Below, piece by piece: positions 47,540 to 56,192 of a DNA stretch of 64,000 nt. The notes beneath the pieces were generated by a model, which had not been told where the DNA came from, searched no databases, and saw only the letters and a program-made list of their open reading frames with translations. The DNA lies in the NCBI RefSeq assembly GCF_035917975.1, contig NZ_CP109130.1, positions 7,254,001 to 7,318,000 of the forward strand, read 5' to 3'. Position 1 is the first letter of the stretch. The number at the start of each line of letters is the position of its first letter. The position numbers were made by a program, and so were the translations under genes. The stretch comes from Streptosporangium sp. NBC_01756. Lineage in GTDB: Bacteria > Actinomycetota > Actinomycetes > Streptosporangiales > Streptosporangiaceae.

Positions 47540-50500
47540 TCAGAACTCCGCGTCCAGGGCGATCCGGCGGATCGCCGACAGGTAGGTGTCCAGCTCTCCC
47601 GGCTCGAACCTGCGGGTCCCGATGACATACCAGAACTGCCCCGCCACCTCGCCCGACAGCTTGTAACGGCCGTCCGGTGCGATCGCGGCCCATCCCTCCG
47701 GCAGGCCGAGGAGGGTGGCCCGCTGGGTGGGGGCCGCACCGGGGCGGAGGTCCCACAGGACCACCACGCCGTCGTCTCCCGCGCTGGCCAGCAGGTCCCC
47801 CGCCGGGGCGAAGGCCACCGACCAGATCCGGCGGGTGTGCCCGGTCAGCGCGTGCAGGTGCCGGCCGGTCTCGGCGTCCCAGAGCCGCACGGTCAGGTCG
47901 TCGCCGCCGGTGGCCAGGAGCGAGCCGTCCGGGCTGAAGGCGACGGTCCACAGCCGCCCCGAGTGGCGGGTGATGGCGTGCGCGAGCCGCGCCTGCCAGC
48001 GGGGCCCGGGGCGCAGATCCCACACGCGGGCGTCGCCGTCGTTGCTCGCGCTGGCCAGCCGTGCCCCGTCCGGGCTGAAGGCCACCGAGTAGACCCGGTC
48101 GGTGTGGCCCTCCAGGACCGCGACGCACTCCCCGGTCTCGATGTTCCAGATCCGCACCAGCCGGTCGTCGCAGCCGGTGGCCAGGTGGCGGCCGTCCGGG
48201 TTGAAGGCGATGGAGCGGACCCGGCCGTGGTGCCCGGAGAGCTTGGTCACCTGGCGGCCCGTCGACCGGTACCAGACGCAGACGTTGTCGTCGTCGTTGG
48301 CGGTGGCGATGTGCTCTCCGCCGGGGCTGAACGCCTCCGCCCACACGTGGTCGGTCTCGACGTCCAGTTCGCGCTCGTAGTCGCCGGTGGCGGCGTTCCA
48401 GAAGTGCACGCCGCCGTCGTTGCTCGCGGCGGCGAGCATGGGCCCGGCCGGGCTGAAGGCGGCGGAGATGAGCCGGTCCGCCTGCCCGGTGAACTCCCGC
48501 AGGCGGCGGCCGGTACGCGGCTCCCAGATCCGTACGACCCCGTCGTTGCCGCTGGTCGCCAGCATCCTCCCGTCGCCGCTGAACCGCACAGAGGTGATCT
48601 TGCGGCCGTGGCCGCGCAGGACGCGCTGGCATCGCCCTTTGACCGGATCCCACAGGCGGACGGTGCCGTCGTTGCTGCTGGTGGCCAGCTGACCGCCGTC
48701 GGGCCGGAACACGAACGGCCAGACGGTGCCGCGGTGCCCGGTCAGCTCCACCCGTTCCCCGTCGACGTCGACGCCCCGCAGGTGGACGGCGCCGCCCGCG
48801 TCCGAGCTGGCCAGCACCGAGCCGTCCGGGCTGAACCCGACCTGGTAGACGGCCGCCCGGTGGCCGGCGCGCACGCCCCGTGAGGCGCCCGACACCGGAT
48901 CCCAGAGCCGGATCGCGCCGTCGGTGTCGCCGGTCGCCAGCAGCCGGCCGGAGGGGGCGAAGGCCAGCGCGTAGACGCTGCCGGTGTGCCCGGTCAGCTC
49001 GTGCAGCACCCGCCCGTCCCGGGGATCCCAGATCCGCACCACGCCTTCACGGTCGCCCGCGGCCAGCAGCGTGCCACCGGGGTCGTAGGCGATGCGGTAG
49101 ACGGAGCCGTGCTGCCCGGTCAGGGCTCTGATGAGTTCACCGGTCCGCACGTCCCACATCCGGACCGTTCCGCTCGCGTCGCCGGTGACGAGCGTGTCAC
49201 CGCCCGCGTCGAACGCCGCCGTGTAGATCGGCGCCAGGTGGCCGGGGAACTCCCGGTACGGCAGGCCGGTGGCGGTGTCCCAGATCCGCACGGCGCCGTC
49301 GGCTCCGCCCGCGGCTATCAACCGCCCGGTGGGACCGAACACCACCGGCCACACCCCGTCGCGGTGGCCGGTGAGCACGTGGGAGGCGCTCGCGGTGACC
49401 GGGTCCCAGAGCCGGACCGTGCCGTCGCTCGCCCCGGTGGCGAGCAGGTCGCCCGAGCGGCTGAAGGTGACGGCGTAGACCCGGCCCCGATGCCCCGGCA
49501 GGTTCCTGATCGGCAGGCCCGTACCGCTCTCGCAGAGCAGTACCCCGCCGTCGTCGCTGCCGATCACCACGGTCTCCCCGTCAGGGCTGTAGGCGATGGG
49601 CTCGGGCAGCCTGCTGGTCTGGAAGTGATGGCCGTACGGCACGCCGAGCGTGGCCGGGGCCAGCTGGGTCTCCACCGGATGACCCGGCGCGATCGCGGCG
49701 CCGCGCAGCTCGGGGACGCCGGCCACCGTGCCGGTGACGTCGATCAGCGCGGCCCGTTGCCAGCGGCTGCCCGCCAGTGACACGTCCCGCAGATCCGCCC
49801 TGGCCAGCCGGGCCCGGGTGAGATCGGCGCCGCGCAGGTCGGCTCCGGTGAGCCGGGCGTCGTCCAGCCGGGCCCCGACCAGCCGCGCGTCGCGGAGCAC
49901 GGCGCGCGACAGGTCGGTCCCGACCAGGACGGCGTCGGTCAGGTTCGCGCCGGTGAGGTCCACCTCACGCAGGTCGCGTGCCGACAGGTCCTCGCCGCGC
50001 AGGTCGGCGCCGCGCAGATCGGTCATGGACGGGGTGCGCAGCCGTGTGGTGATCTTGATGGCGTTGGTCCGGGAGGCGTCGGGCGCGGTGGGGTCGGCGA
50101 GGATACCGGCGGCCCAGGACTGGCAGGCGCGCACGTCGGCCAGGTCGCACAGGAACTCCACGGTGAGCTGCGTCAGCGGCCTGCGCGCGAGTATCACCGG
50201 GTCGGCGAAGGTGGCGGCGATGTACCGGGCGACCAGCCACTCCATGACCGACGAGTGGATGAACCCGAACAGGCCCTCCTCGGTGCGGACCATCAGGCTG
50301 CCGGCCCCCACCGCGTGCGCGGTCTGCTCGCCCGACAGCTGTCCGTCCGCCAGGCCGGTCAGCGTCCCGGCGACCTCGGCGAGCTCCGCGGGCCGCAGGT
50401 AGGCCTCCCCGCTCTCCCACAGCCGCAGCGCCAGCGTGGTCACCGCCTGCCACAGCTCCCCGGCCCGCAGCCCGGCGGGCGAGCCCGGCACGTCCCGCAC

Positions 50501-53245
50501 CCTGCGCTCCTCGAAGGCGAGCCAGGAGCCGAGGATCTCCTCGTACAGCAGTGCCGCGCTGAGGGTGTGCCGGGCCTTGGCGACGGTGGCCAGCCGCCGG
50601 TCGTCGAGGTCGGCGATGAAACTGAGCATGCGCGGGTTGGCCGCCAGACCGAGCAGGTCCTCGATCTCGCTCATCAGCGAGAACCGGTTCCCGGCCGCGC
50701 CCTCGTCGCCGTCGTAGCGGTTGACGAGATAGGAGTGGATCTGCGGGCGGGTGAAGTCCTCCACGCTGAGCAGCCGCCGTTGCGGGAGGACCCCCACCTT
50801 TTCGCCGAGCTTGGTGAGCACCTGGGTGCTGGACGCGAAGTGCTGGGTACGGCTGGCCACGACGATCTTCGCTCTGTCCTCGGCGGCCTGGAGCAGCGTG
50901 TCCAGGTGGTCGGCGGCCCGGTCGTAGGTCACCCGGGTCACCAGTTCGTCGAACCCGTCGAACAGCAGCACGATGCGGCCCTGGCGGAGCAGGTAGTGGA
51001 AGGCCTTCAGGTCGATGACGTCCTCGCCGTGGTTGGCCAGGTGCGCGGCGACCAGCCCGTCCAACGAGTGCGCCTTGTCCAGCGCGCGGAGCTCGATCAG
51101 GATCGGCACCAGATGGGGCAGCTCCACCGGGATCCGCCTGGCCAGCTCCCGCAGGGCGAAGGTCTTGCCGTGCCCGAAGTCACCCAGCACCAGCAGGAAC
51201 CGGCCGTGGTCGGTGGCCAGCAGCCGGATCAGCTCGTCGGTGAGCCCCTCCCGGACGCCCAGGCCCGGACGGTCCAGCTCCCGGAAGCGCTGCGGCACGT
51301 ACAGCTCCTTCGGGTAGCGCCGGTCGGCGCGCAGCCGCGCCGTCTGGTCGGCCACGTATCCGGTCAGGTCGAGCAGTCCCTGGAACTCGGTGAAGCTGCG
51401 CAGCCGCAGCCCTCGCCGGGTCATCTCCTCGCGCAGTGCCCGCGCGGGCGGCGGCCCCTGGTAGACCAGCTCGGCGCCGTGCTCCAGCCCGGAGGCGTGC
51501 ACCTGCCCGGCGAAGGCCTCCACGTCCGGAAGGCTCAGCTCCCCGGCGTGCGCGCCTATCCGCAGCTGCCGGACGAAGCCGTCCTCGGGATAGGTGACCA
51601 GGAGTTGCGGGACGTCGCCCGGCACTTTTCTGATCTTGACGCGCTCGTGCCGGGCCTCGCAGACCTCCGCGATCCGGTCCAGCAGCAGTGCGGTCGGGCC
51701 TGCCGCCCGCTCGGGCTCGGCCGCCGCGGGCCGGTCCTGCGGCGGCAGTGCGGCCGGTGCGACGTCTCCGGAGGAGAACGTCAGCCCCGTGGCGGTCCAG
51801 CGGCGTGCCAGTTTCTCAGCGGGAGCGGGAGCGGGAGCGGGGTCGTCGCGGTCGCGGTCCCAGCGGCGCAGGCCGTCGGACGTCAGCTCGACGAGCCGGT
51901 GGCGGCCGGGGGCGGGGGCGGGCAGGCAGAGCAGGTCGTCCGGGCCGCCCTCGCCGGCTCCGTGCAACAGCAGGTTCAGCCTCCTGGCCAGCAGGTGGTC
52001 AAGGGTCGCCGCGTCCCGTAGGTGGGCCGGCGAGGGCGGATGGGCGACGGCGCCGACCCGCAGCCAGCCCGCCTCCTCGAACGGCCGCAGCCGTTCGGCG
52101 AACCACGCGGCCTGTGCCTCGCCCAGGTAGCCGTACCGGTCCTCCTCGCGGTGGCTCATGGCCATGGTGGAGTTCAGCCCGGCCACCACGACCTTCAGGT
52201 CGGGGACGGCGAAGAGCGTCCACGGCTGGGCGCTGTCGAACTCCGGACCGTCGAGTCCGAGGTAGAGCTCCTCGAACAGGCCGGTGAAGTGCCGCCACTT
52301 GGGCCAGTACGGCGGCTGCGGGTGCACGTCGTCGGCCTCGCAGTTGCTGAAGTACGCCCGCGACGCGGCCTTCGTCACGTCCCGGGGCCCCGGGACGACG
52401 ATCAGCCGCTGCGGCTCCAGCCCGAGCAGCACCCGCAGTCCGGTCAGGAACGTCGCGGCCTCGCCGAACTCCCGGCGGCTGCCCGACTCGGTCAGGTCCC
52501 CGGTCACGACCAGCAGATCCGGCCGCGGCACCCCGGCGTCCCGCAGCCGGGTCATGTCGGCCCAGATCCTCGGCTGCAGCTCCTCGGCCGTCAGCGGCTC
52601 GTCCTCGGCGGCCAGTCCCCGGCCGAACCGGGGGCCCGCCACGTGCAGCAGCGTGATCGACTCGCGTGGGGTGTGCGCCGACGGCCCGGCGGGATACGCG
52701 GGCGGCGCCACCGGGGTACGGCGGGCGCGGGCAGGCCGGTGCCGGACCGGTGCGGGCAGTATCTCGCCAGGGATGGTCGCGGGGCCGTTGGGGAACGACG
52801 GCCGGTCCAGCGGTTTGGCCCGGCCCGCCAGTGCCTGGCCGATCCGGTTCAGCAGCAGGGCCCGCGCCTGGTCGGGGTCGGCCACCCCGACCAGGTCCAC
52901 CCAGGTGATCGTGGACAGCAACCCCTCCAGCGGGCAGTCCTCCAGCCGGACCGTGACCAGCTTGTTGGAGGGGTTCTCCGGGTCGGCGCGGAGCGCGGCC
53001 TGCCACTCCATCCGCCCCCAGCGGGATCTGAGGTAGTTGCGCGACAGCACCGCCACCACCAGCGCGGCCTCGCTGACACCCCGGTCCATGAACTCGATGA
53101 ACTGGGTTCCCGGCACGAAGTCCCAGGCCTGGATCATGGTCCGGTATCCGGCGGCCTCCAGCTCCCACGCGATCCACGAGGCCCAGCGTTCGTCGGCGGG
53201 GGAGTAACTGACGAAGATGTCGACCGGTCTGTCGTCCCGTACCAT
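47540..53245 (-). CDS. NLR-like STAND protein: TIR, pseudo-phosphoesterase, NACHT, pentapeptide, WD40
   Basis: About 1901 residues. The start is ATG 53245, preceded by GAGGGGTG; a GTG at 53266 is possible. TIR (8-140) has DIFVSYSPADE and Glu80 in RWGRMEW at the NADase position. Residues 197-455 follow a calcineurin-like phosphoesterase, but the metal motifs are broken: D-x-H reads GPR (204-206), GNHD reads GPRD, GHxH reads GAGE, and only GD(249-250)LT remains. Residues 530-640 resemble a degenerate restriction-endonuclease fold. NACHT: Walker A GDFGHGKT (Lys694) and Walker B LLFDGFDEL. About 18 pentapeptide repeats (1075-1165) and about 15 WD40 repeats (1210-1850) follow, and the end reads GEVAGQFWYVIG. 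Known STAND proteins sense a ligand through their C-terminal repeats, oligomerise and activate the N-terminal effector. An antiphage or stress sensor is inferred. Confidence 0.9.
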   Translation of the reverse strand: MVRDDRPVDIFVSYSPADERWASWIAWELEAAGYRTMIQAWDFVPGTQFIEFMDRGVSEAALVVAVLSRNYLRSRWGRMEWQAALRADPENPSNKLVTVRLEDCPLEGLLSTITWVDLVGVADPDQARALLLNRIGQALAGRAKPLDRPSFPNGPATIPGEILPAPVRHRPARARRTPVAPPAYPAGPSAHTPRESITLLHVAGPRFGRGLAAEDEPLTAEELQPRIWADMTRLRDAGVPRPDLLVVTGDLTESGSRREFGEAATFLTGLRVLLGLEPQRLIVVPGPRDVTKAASRAYFSNCEADDVHPQPPYWPKWRHFTGLFEELYLGLDGPEFDSAQPWTLFAVPDLKVVVAGLNSTMAMSHREEDRYGYLGEAQAAWFAERLRPFEEAGWLRVGAVAHPPSPAHLRDAATLDHLLARRLNLLLHGAGEGGPDDLLCLPAPAPGRHRLVELTSDGLRRWDRDRDDPAPAPAPAEKLARRWTATGLTFSSGDVAPAALPPQDRPAAAEPERAAGPTALLLDRIAEVCEARHERVKIRKVPGDVPQLLVTYPEDGFVRQLRIGAHAGELSLPDVEAFAGQVHASGLEHGAELVYQGPPPARALREEMTRRGLRLRSFTEFQGLLDLTGYVADQTARLRADRRYPKELYVPQRFRELDRPGLGVREGLTDELIRLLATDHGRFLLVLGDFGHGKTFALRELARRIPVELPHLVPILIELRALDKAHSLDGLVAAHLANHGEDVIDLKAFHYLLRQGRIVLLFDGFDELVTRVTYDRAADHLDTLLQAAEDRAKIVVASRTQHFASSTQVLTKLGEKVGVLPQRRLLSVEDFTRPQIHSYLVNRYDGDEGAAGNRFSLMSEIEDLLGLAANPRMLSFIADLDDRRLATVAKARHTLSAALLYEEILGSWLAFEERRVRDVPGSPAGLRAGELWQAVTTLALRLWESGEAYLRPAELAEVAGTLTGLADGQLSGEQTAHAVGAGSLMVRTEEGLFGFIHSSVMEWLVARYIAATFADPVILARRPLTQLTVEFLCDLADVRACQSWAAGILADPTAPDASRTNAIKITTRLRTPSMTDLRGADLRGEDLSARDLREVDLTGANLTDAVLVGTDLSRAVLRDARLVGARLDDARLTGADLRGADLTRARLARADLRDVSLAGSRWQRAALIDVTGTVAGVPELRGAAIAPGHPVETQLAPATLGVPYGHHFQTSRLPEPIAYSPDGETVVIGSDDGGVLLCESGTGLPIRNLPGHRGRVYAVTFSRSGDLLATGASDGTVRLWDPVTASASHVLTGHRDGVWPVVFGPTGRLIAAGGADGAVRIWDTATGLPYREFPGHLAPIYTAAFDAGGDTLVTGDASGTVRMWDVRTGELIRALTGQHGSVYRIAYDPGGTLLAAGDREGVVRIWDPRDGRVLHELTGHTGSVYALAFAPSGRLLATGDTDGAIRLWDPVSGASRGVRAGHRAAVYQVGFSPDGSVLASSDAGGAVHLRGVDVDGERVELTGHRGTVWPFVFRPDGGQLATSSNDGTVRLWDPVKGRCQRVLRGHGRKITSVRFSGDGRMLATSGNDGVVRIWEPRTGRRLREFTGQADRLISAAFSPAGPMLAAASNDGGVHFWNAATGDYERELDVETDHVWAEAFSPGGEHIATANDDDNVCVWYRSTGRQVTKLSGHHGRVRSIAFNPDGRHLATGCDDRLVRIWNIETGECVAVLEGHTDRVYSVAFSPDGARLASASNDGDARVWDLRPGPRWQARLAHAITRHSGRLWTVAFSPDGSLLATGGDDLTVRLWDAETGRHLHALTGHTRRIWSVAFAPAGDLLASAGDDGVVVLWDLRPGAAPTQRATLLGLPEGWAAIAPDGRYKLSGEVAGQFWYVIGTRRFEPGELDTYLSAIRRIALDAEF

Positions 53246-53353
53246 CGCGTCTGCACCCCTCGCCACCGTCTCCGGAGTTCAGTATTCCCTGTGGGAACGG
53301 GGATTTGGAGGGGTTTGATCAAGGGCGTGCGATCTTGGCCGATCTCGTAGATC

Positions 53354-54544
53354 ATGGGCGGTGTGCTGCGGCGACTGAGCGTGCTGGACTGGATCCGGAT
53401 CGGCCTGCTGGTGGTCGGCGTCCTGTCCGTCGTCACCGGCCTGCTGCCGGCCGAGGAGGCCCGAGGTGAGCTGGCGCGCATCGCGCCCATCCTGCTGTTC
53501 CTCGGCGCCGTGATCGTGCTGGCGGAGCTGGTCAAGGAGGCCCAGGTCTTCGATGTGATCGCGACCCGGCTGGCGGTGGTGGGCCGGGGAAACTACGCCG
53601 CGCTCTTCCTGCTGTGCACGGCCTTCGCGTCACTGGTCACCATGTTCTTGAACCTGGACACCACGGCGGTGCTGCTGACGCCCGTCATGCTCGCCCTGGC
53701 GGCCAGGGCCGGGATCGCCGCGCTTCCGCTGGCCATGACGACCGTCTGGCTGGCCAACACCGCCAGCCTGCTGCTGCCGGTCTCGAACCTGACGAACCTG
53801 CTGGCCATGGAGCGGCTCGGCATGTCCACCCAGGAGTTCGCCGGGCGGCTCTGGCTGCCGCAGCTCGTCTCCGTCGCGGTCACCATGGCCTTCCTGTGGA
53901 CGTTCTTCTGGCGGCGTGGCAGGCGCGGCGCCGACCGTTACGATCCGCCGTCCCCGGTGCCGGTCGCCGACCCGCTGCTGTTCCGGACGGCCGCCACGGT
54001 GTGCGCGCTGTTCATCGCCGCGATCCTGTTGGGATTGCCGATCCAGGCGGCCGCCCTGGTCTCGGCGGTGCTGATGATCGCCGCTTTCGCCTGGCGCGAC
54101 AGGTCCAAACTCACTTTCGCGCTGTTCCCCTGGCAGCTTCTCGTCTTCGTCACCGGCCTGTTCCTGGTGGTGCCCACGCTGAGCCGGTACGGCCTGGCCG
54201 GACTGATGGGCGCTCTGGCCGGGACCGACGGCGACGGCGACGGCGCCTACCGGGCGGCGGCCGTGGGAGCGGGGCTGTCCAACCTGATCAACAACCTGCC
54301 CGCCTACACCGCGGTGGAGAAGGTCATCCCGGTCGGGAACCAGGAACAGCTGCTGGCCCTGCTCACCGGCACGAACATCGGGCCGGTGATCACCCCATGG
54401 GCCTCGCTCGCCACCCTGCTGTGGTTCGAGTGGTGCCGCCGTCGCGGGGTGCGCGTGCCGCTGGTCACCTTCGTGCTGGCCGGGGCGGGGCTGGCGGTGG
54501 TGGGCGTGGCCGCGACCGTGGGCGTGCTGCTGCTCACCGGCTGA
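53354..54544 (+). CDS. ArsB/NhaD (SLC13-like) ion-transporter permease
   Basis: 396 residues with about 10-11 hydrophobic segments. The ion-transporter superfamily pattern is present: ARIAPILLFLGAVIVLAELVKEAQVFDVIA, LCTAFASLVTMFLNLDTTAVLLTPVMLALA in the first helical-hairpin region, PVSNLTNLLA, and the second half GLSNLINNLPAYTAVEKV with LTGTNIGPVITPWASLATLLW. The N-L-D-T-T-A-V-L-L-T-P and N-N-L-P-A motifs match the ArsB/NhaD branch. It could export arsenite or exchange Na+/H+; no ars regulator or ATPase is adjacent, so the substrate is open. It starts with ATG 53354, divergent from the NLR-like gene with 108 bp between them, and its 3' end runs into an 18-bp repeat. Confidence 0.82.
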   Translation: MGGVLRRLSVLDWIRIGLLVVGVLSVVTGLLPAEEARGELARIAPILLFLGAVIVLAELVKEAQVFDVIATRLAVVGRGNYAALFLLCTAFASLVTMFLNLDTTAVLLTPVMLALAARAGIAALPLAMTTVWLANTASLLLPVSNLTNLLAMERLGMSTQEFAGRLWLPQLVSVAVTMAFLWTFFWRRGRRGADRYDPPSPVPVADPLLFRTAATVCALFIAAILLGLPIQAAALVSAVLMIAAFAWRDRSKLTFALFPWQLLVFVTGLFLVVPTLSRYGLAGLMGALAGTDGDGDGAYRAAAVGAGLSNLINNLPAYTAVEKVIPVGNQEQLLALLTGTNIGPVITPWASLATLLWFEWCRRRGVRVPLVTFVLAGAGLAVVGVAATVGVLLLTG

Positions 54545-54607
54545 CCCGGACCGCCCGCGGCACCCGGACCGCCTGTGGCACCCGGACCGCCTGTGGCACC
54601 CGGACCG
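54543..54607. repeat. 18-bp tandem repeats after the permease stop
   Basis: Two perfect copies of cacccggaccgcctgtgg (54561-54596) are flanked by an imperfect copy that begins at the stop codon and a partial copy after. Downstream, cgccgccggaccgatc-type repeats continue to about 54640. Another case of repeats directly after a stop codon. Confidence 0.85.
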
Positions 54608-54664
54608 ATCAAGCGCCGCCGGACCGATCGGGCGCCGCCGGGCCGTTCCCGGCGGACCACCGGG

Positions 54665-55483
54665 TCAGGGAGTGCGCCGGACCGCCGCCAGCAGCTCCTC
54701 CTGGAGCCCTGCCCGGCTCGCGACGAAGTCGCGCCCGCCTCCGGTCAGCGGAGCGCAGTCGAAGGGAGTGCCGTCGAAGGCACTGACCACCGCCCCGGCC
54801 TCCTGCGCGATCAGCAGACCGCCCGGCAGGTCGACGATCCCGGTCTGGTAGCCGACGATCCCGTCGATGTCGCCCCGGGCGAGCATCACCCAGGCCAGCA
54901 ACGGGGCCCAGAGCCGCAGCACCCGGCGGGCACGCCTGTCCAGCCCCGCCTTCAGCGCGCAGGCCACGGCGTCGCCGCGCCGCACGCCGTACCCCTGGAT
55001 CCAGGCCAGTACGGGGCCGCCGCCGGCAGGCCGATGGGGCGGGGCGGACAGCGGCCCACCGGGGCCGATCGCCCCCCGGCCCCGGACGGCCGACCACGTC
55101 CTGCCGGTCACGGGCTCGTGCACGACTCCCAGTTCGGGTCGTCCGTGCCGGCACAGGGCCAGGCCCACGGCGTACAGGGGGAGGCCGATCGCGACGTTGT
55201 TGGTGCCGTCGAGCGGGTCGATGACCCAGGTCCACTCCGACTCCGCGTCGCCCAGCTCGCCCGACTCCTCGGCGATCACCGCATGGCCGGGGAAGGCGGT
55301 CAGCACCCGTTCCAGCAGCAGCTTCTCCGCGGCCAGGTCCAGGTCGGTGACCACGTCGCCGTCGTCGCCCTTGGCATTGATCTCGATGGTTCCCCGGGTG
55401 CCCACGACGATCAGCCGGCCCGCGGCCTCCGCGGCCTCGACGGCGATCCGGCGGGCGTGCTCGAGATCCGTCTCCTGGAGCAT
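54665..55483 (-). CDS. Inositol-monophosphatase-family phosphatase
   Basis: 272 residues from ATG 55483 with GGAGG six bases upstream; the frame is open further but overlaps the next gene without homology. Metal motifs: GDVVTDLDLAAE, VIAEESGE, WVIDPLDGTNN (Asp-Pro-Leu-Asp-Gly-Thr, Li-sensitive phosphatase signature) and DGIVGYQTGIVDLPGGLLIAQEAGA. In the last motif the usual W-D is V-D, so the metal-binding Asp is kept but the neighbouring Trp is not. Members dephosphorylate myo-inositol phosphate, histidinol phosphate, PAP or fructose bisphosphate; the subfamily is uncertain. It shares orientation with the cupin gene upstream (67-bp gap) and may be in one transcript with it. Confidence 0.88.
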   Translation of the reverse strand: MLQETDLEHARRIAVEAAEAAGRLIVVGTRGTIEINAKGDDGDVVTDLDLAAEKLLLERVLTAFPGHAVIAEESGELGDAESEWTWVIDPLDGTNNVAIGLPLYAVGLALCRHGRPELGVVHEPVTGRTWSAVRGRGAIGPGGPLSAPPHRPAGGGPVLAWIQGYGVRRGDAVACALKAGLDRRARRVLRLWAPLLAWVMLARGDIDGIVGYQTGIVDLPGGLLIAQEAGAVVSAFDGTPFDCAPLTGGGRDFVASRAGLQEELLAAVRRTP

Positions 55484-55550
55484 GCGGTCCTCCTCGGTGG
55501 TGCCGCGGGCCGGGCGTCCCGCCGGAGCGGGCGCGCGTCCCGGCGGGTGG

Positions 55551-56192
55551 CTAGGGCAGACGGTCGGCGGCGTGCAGCGCGGCCCGGGCGGTCTCCCGCG
55601 GATCGCAGTGCCGGCGGGGGACGAGATGGGCGCCGAGGTCGGGCGGGCCCAGAGACAGGTCGCTGCGGCCGGGGCGTCCCCGGCCCAGTGCGATGGTCGC
55701 GCCCTCCCCGCCGGGGACCACGCTGGCGTGGAACACCCCGGCGGGCAGCGCGTAGGTCTCACCGGGACCGTACACCTCGCTCATCCCGGGGGAGCACCGC
55801 ACGGTGCGCGGGGTCGGCCGGATGCGGTCGCCGTCGGCCCCGCTGACCACCTCGAAAACCCGGTGGGTGACGGCGGAGACCGTGTCGCCGACGTCGGCGC
55901 GTACGTTCTCCACCTGGCCGTACAGCACATGGCTGAGCAGGTCCCAGCTGTGGCAGTGGATCTGGGAGGTGGTGGACGCGGCGTGCGGGAGCGCGCCGGA
56001 CCAGATGTGCATGCACACGCCGTACTCCTCGGTCCGCTCCAGCGGCAGGCAGAGGAAGCCCAGCGGATGGCGTACACCGATGATCGGCGAGTCGCCGGAG
56101 CCGATGGCTTCGAGCACTCTCCGCGCCCAGCCGGGCAGGGAGTCGCGGGCCGTGCCGCCGATCATCGCGTCATACAGATCCTGGTATCTCAT
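55551..56192 (-). CDS. Cupin-fold protein of unknown function
   Basis: 213 residues from ATG 56192, which shares its A with the stop of the upstream gene (TGATG). A metal-site pattern is visible: IHCHSWDLLSHVLYGQVEN (His-x-His, typical cupin motif 1, with a following Glu), then GETYALPAGVFHASVV (motif 2, conserved His). It resembles cysteine-dioxygenase-type or sugar-isomerase cupins only at motif level. The N-terminal half (about 1-65) is not recognisable. Strict coupling to a membrane protein of unknown function suggests they act together. The start is fixed by the overlap; the longer frame into the neighbour is spurious. Confidence 0.7.
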   Translation of the reverse strand: MRYQDLYDAMIGGTARDSLPGWARRVLEAIGSGDSPIIGVRHPLGFLCLPLERTEEYGVCMHIWSGALPHAASTTSQIHCHSWDLLSHVLYGQVENVRADVGDTVSAVTHRVFEVVSGADGDRIRPTPRTVRCSPGMSEVYGPGETYALPAGVFHASVVPGGEGATIALGRGRPGRSDLSLGPPDLGAHLVPRRHCDPRETARAALHAADRLP

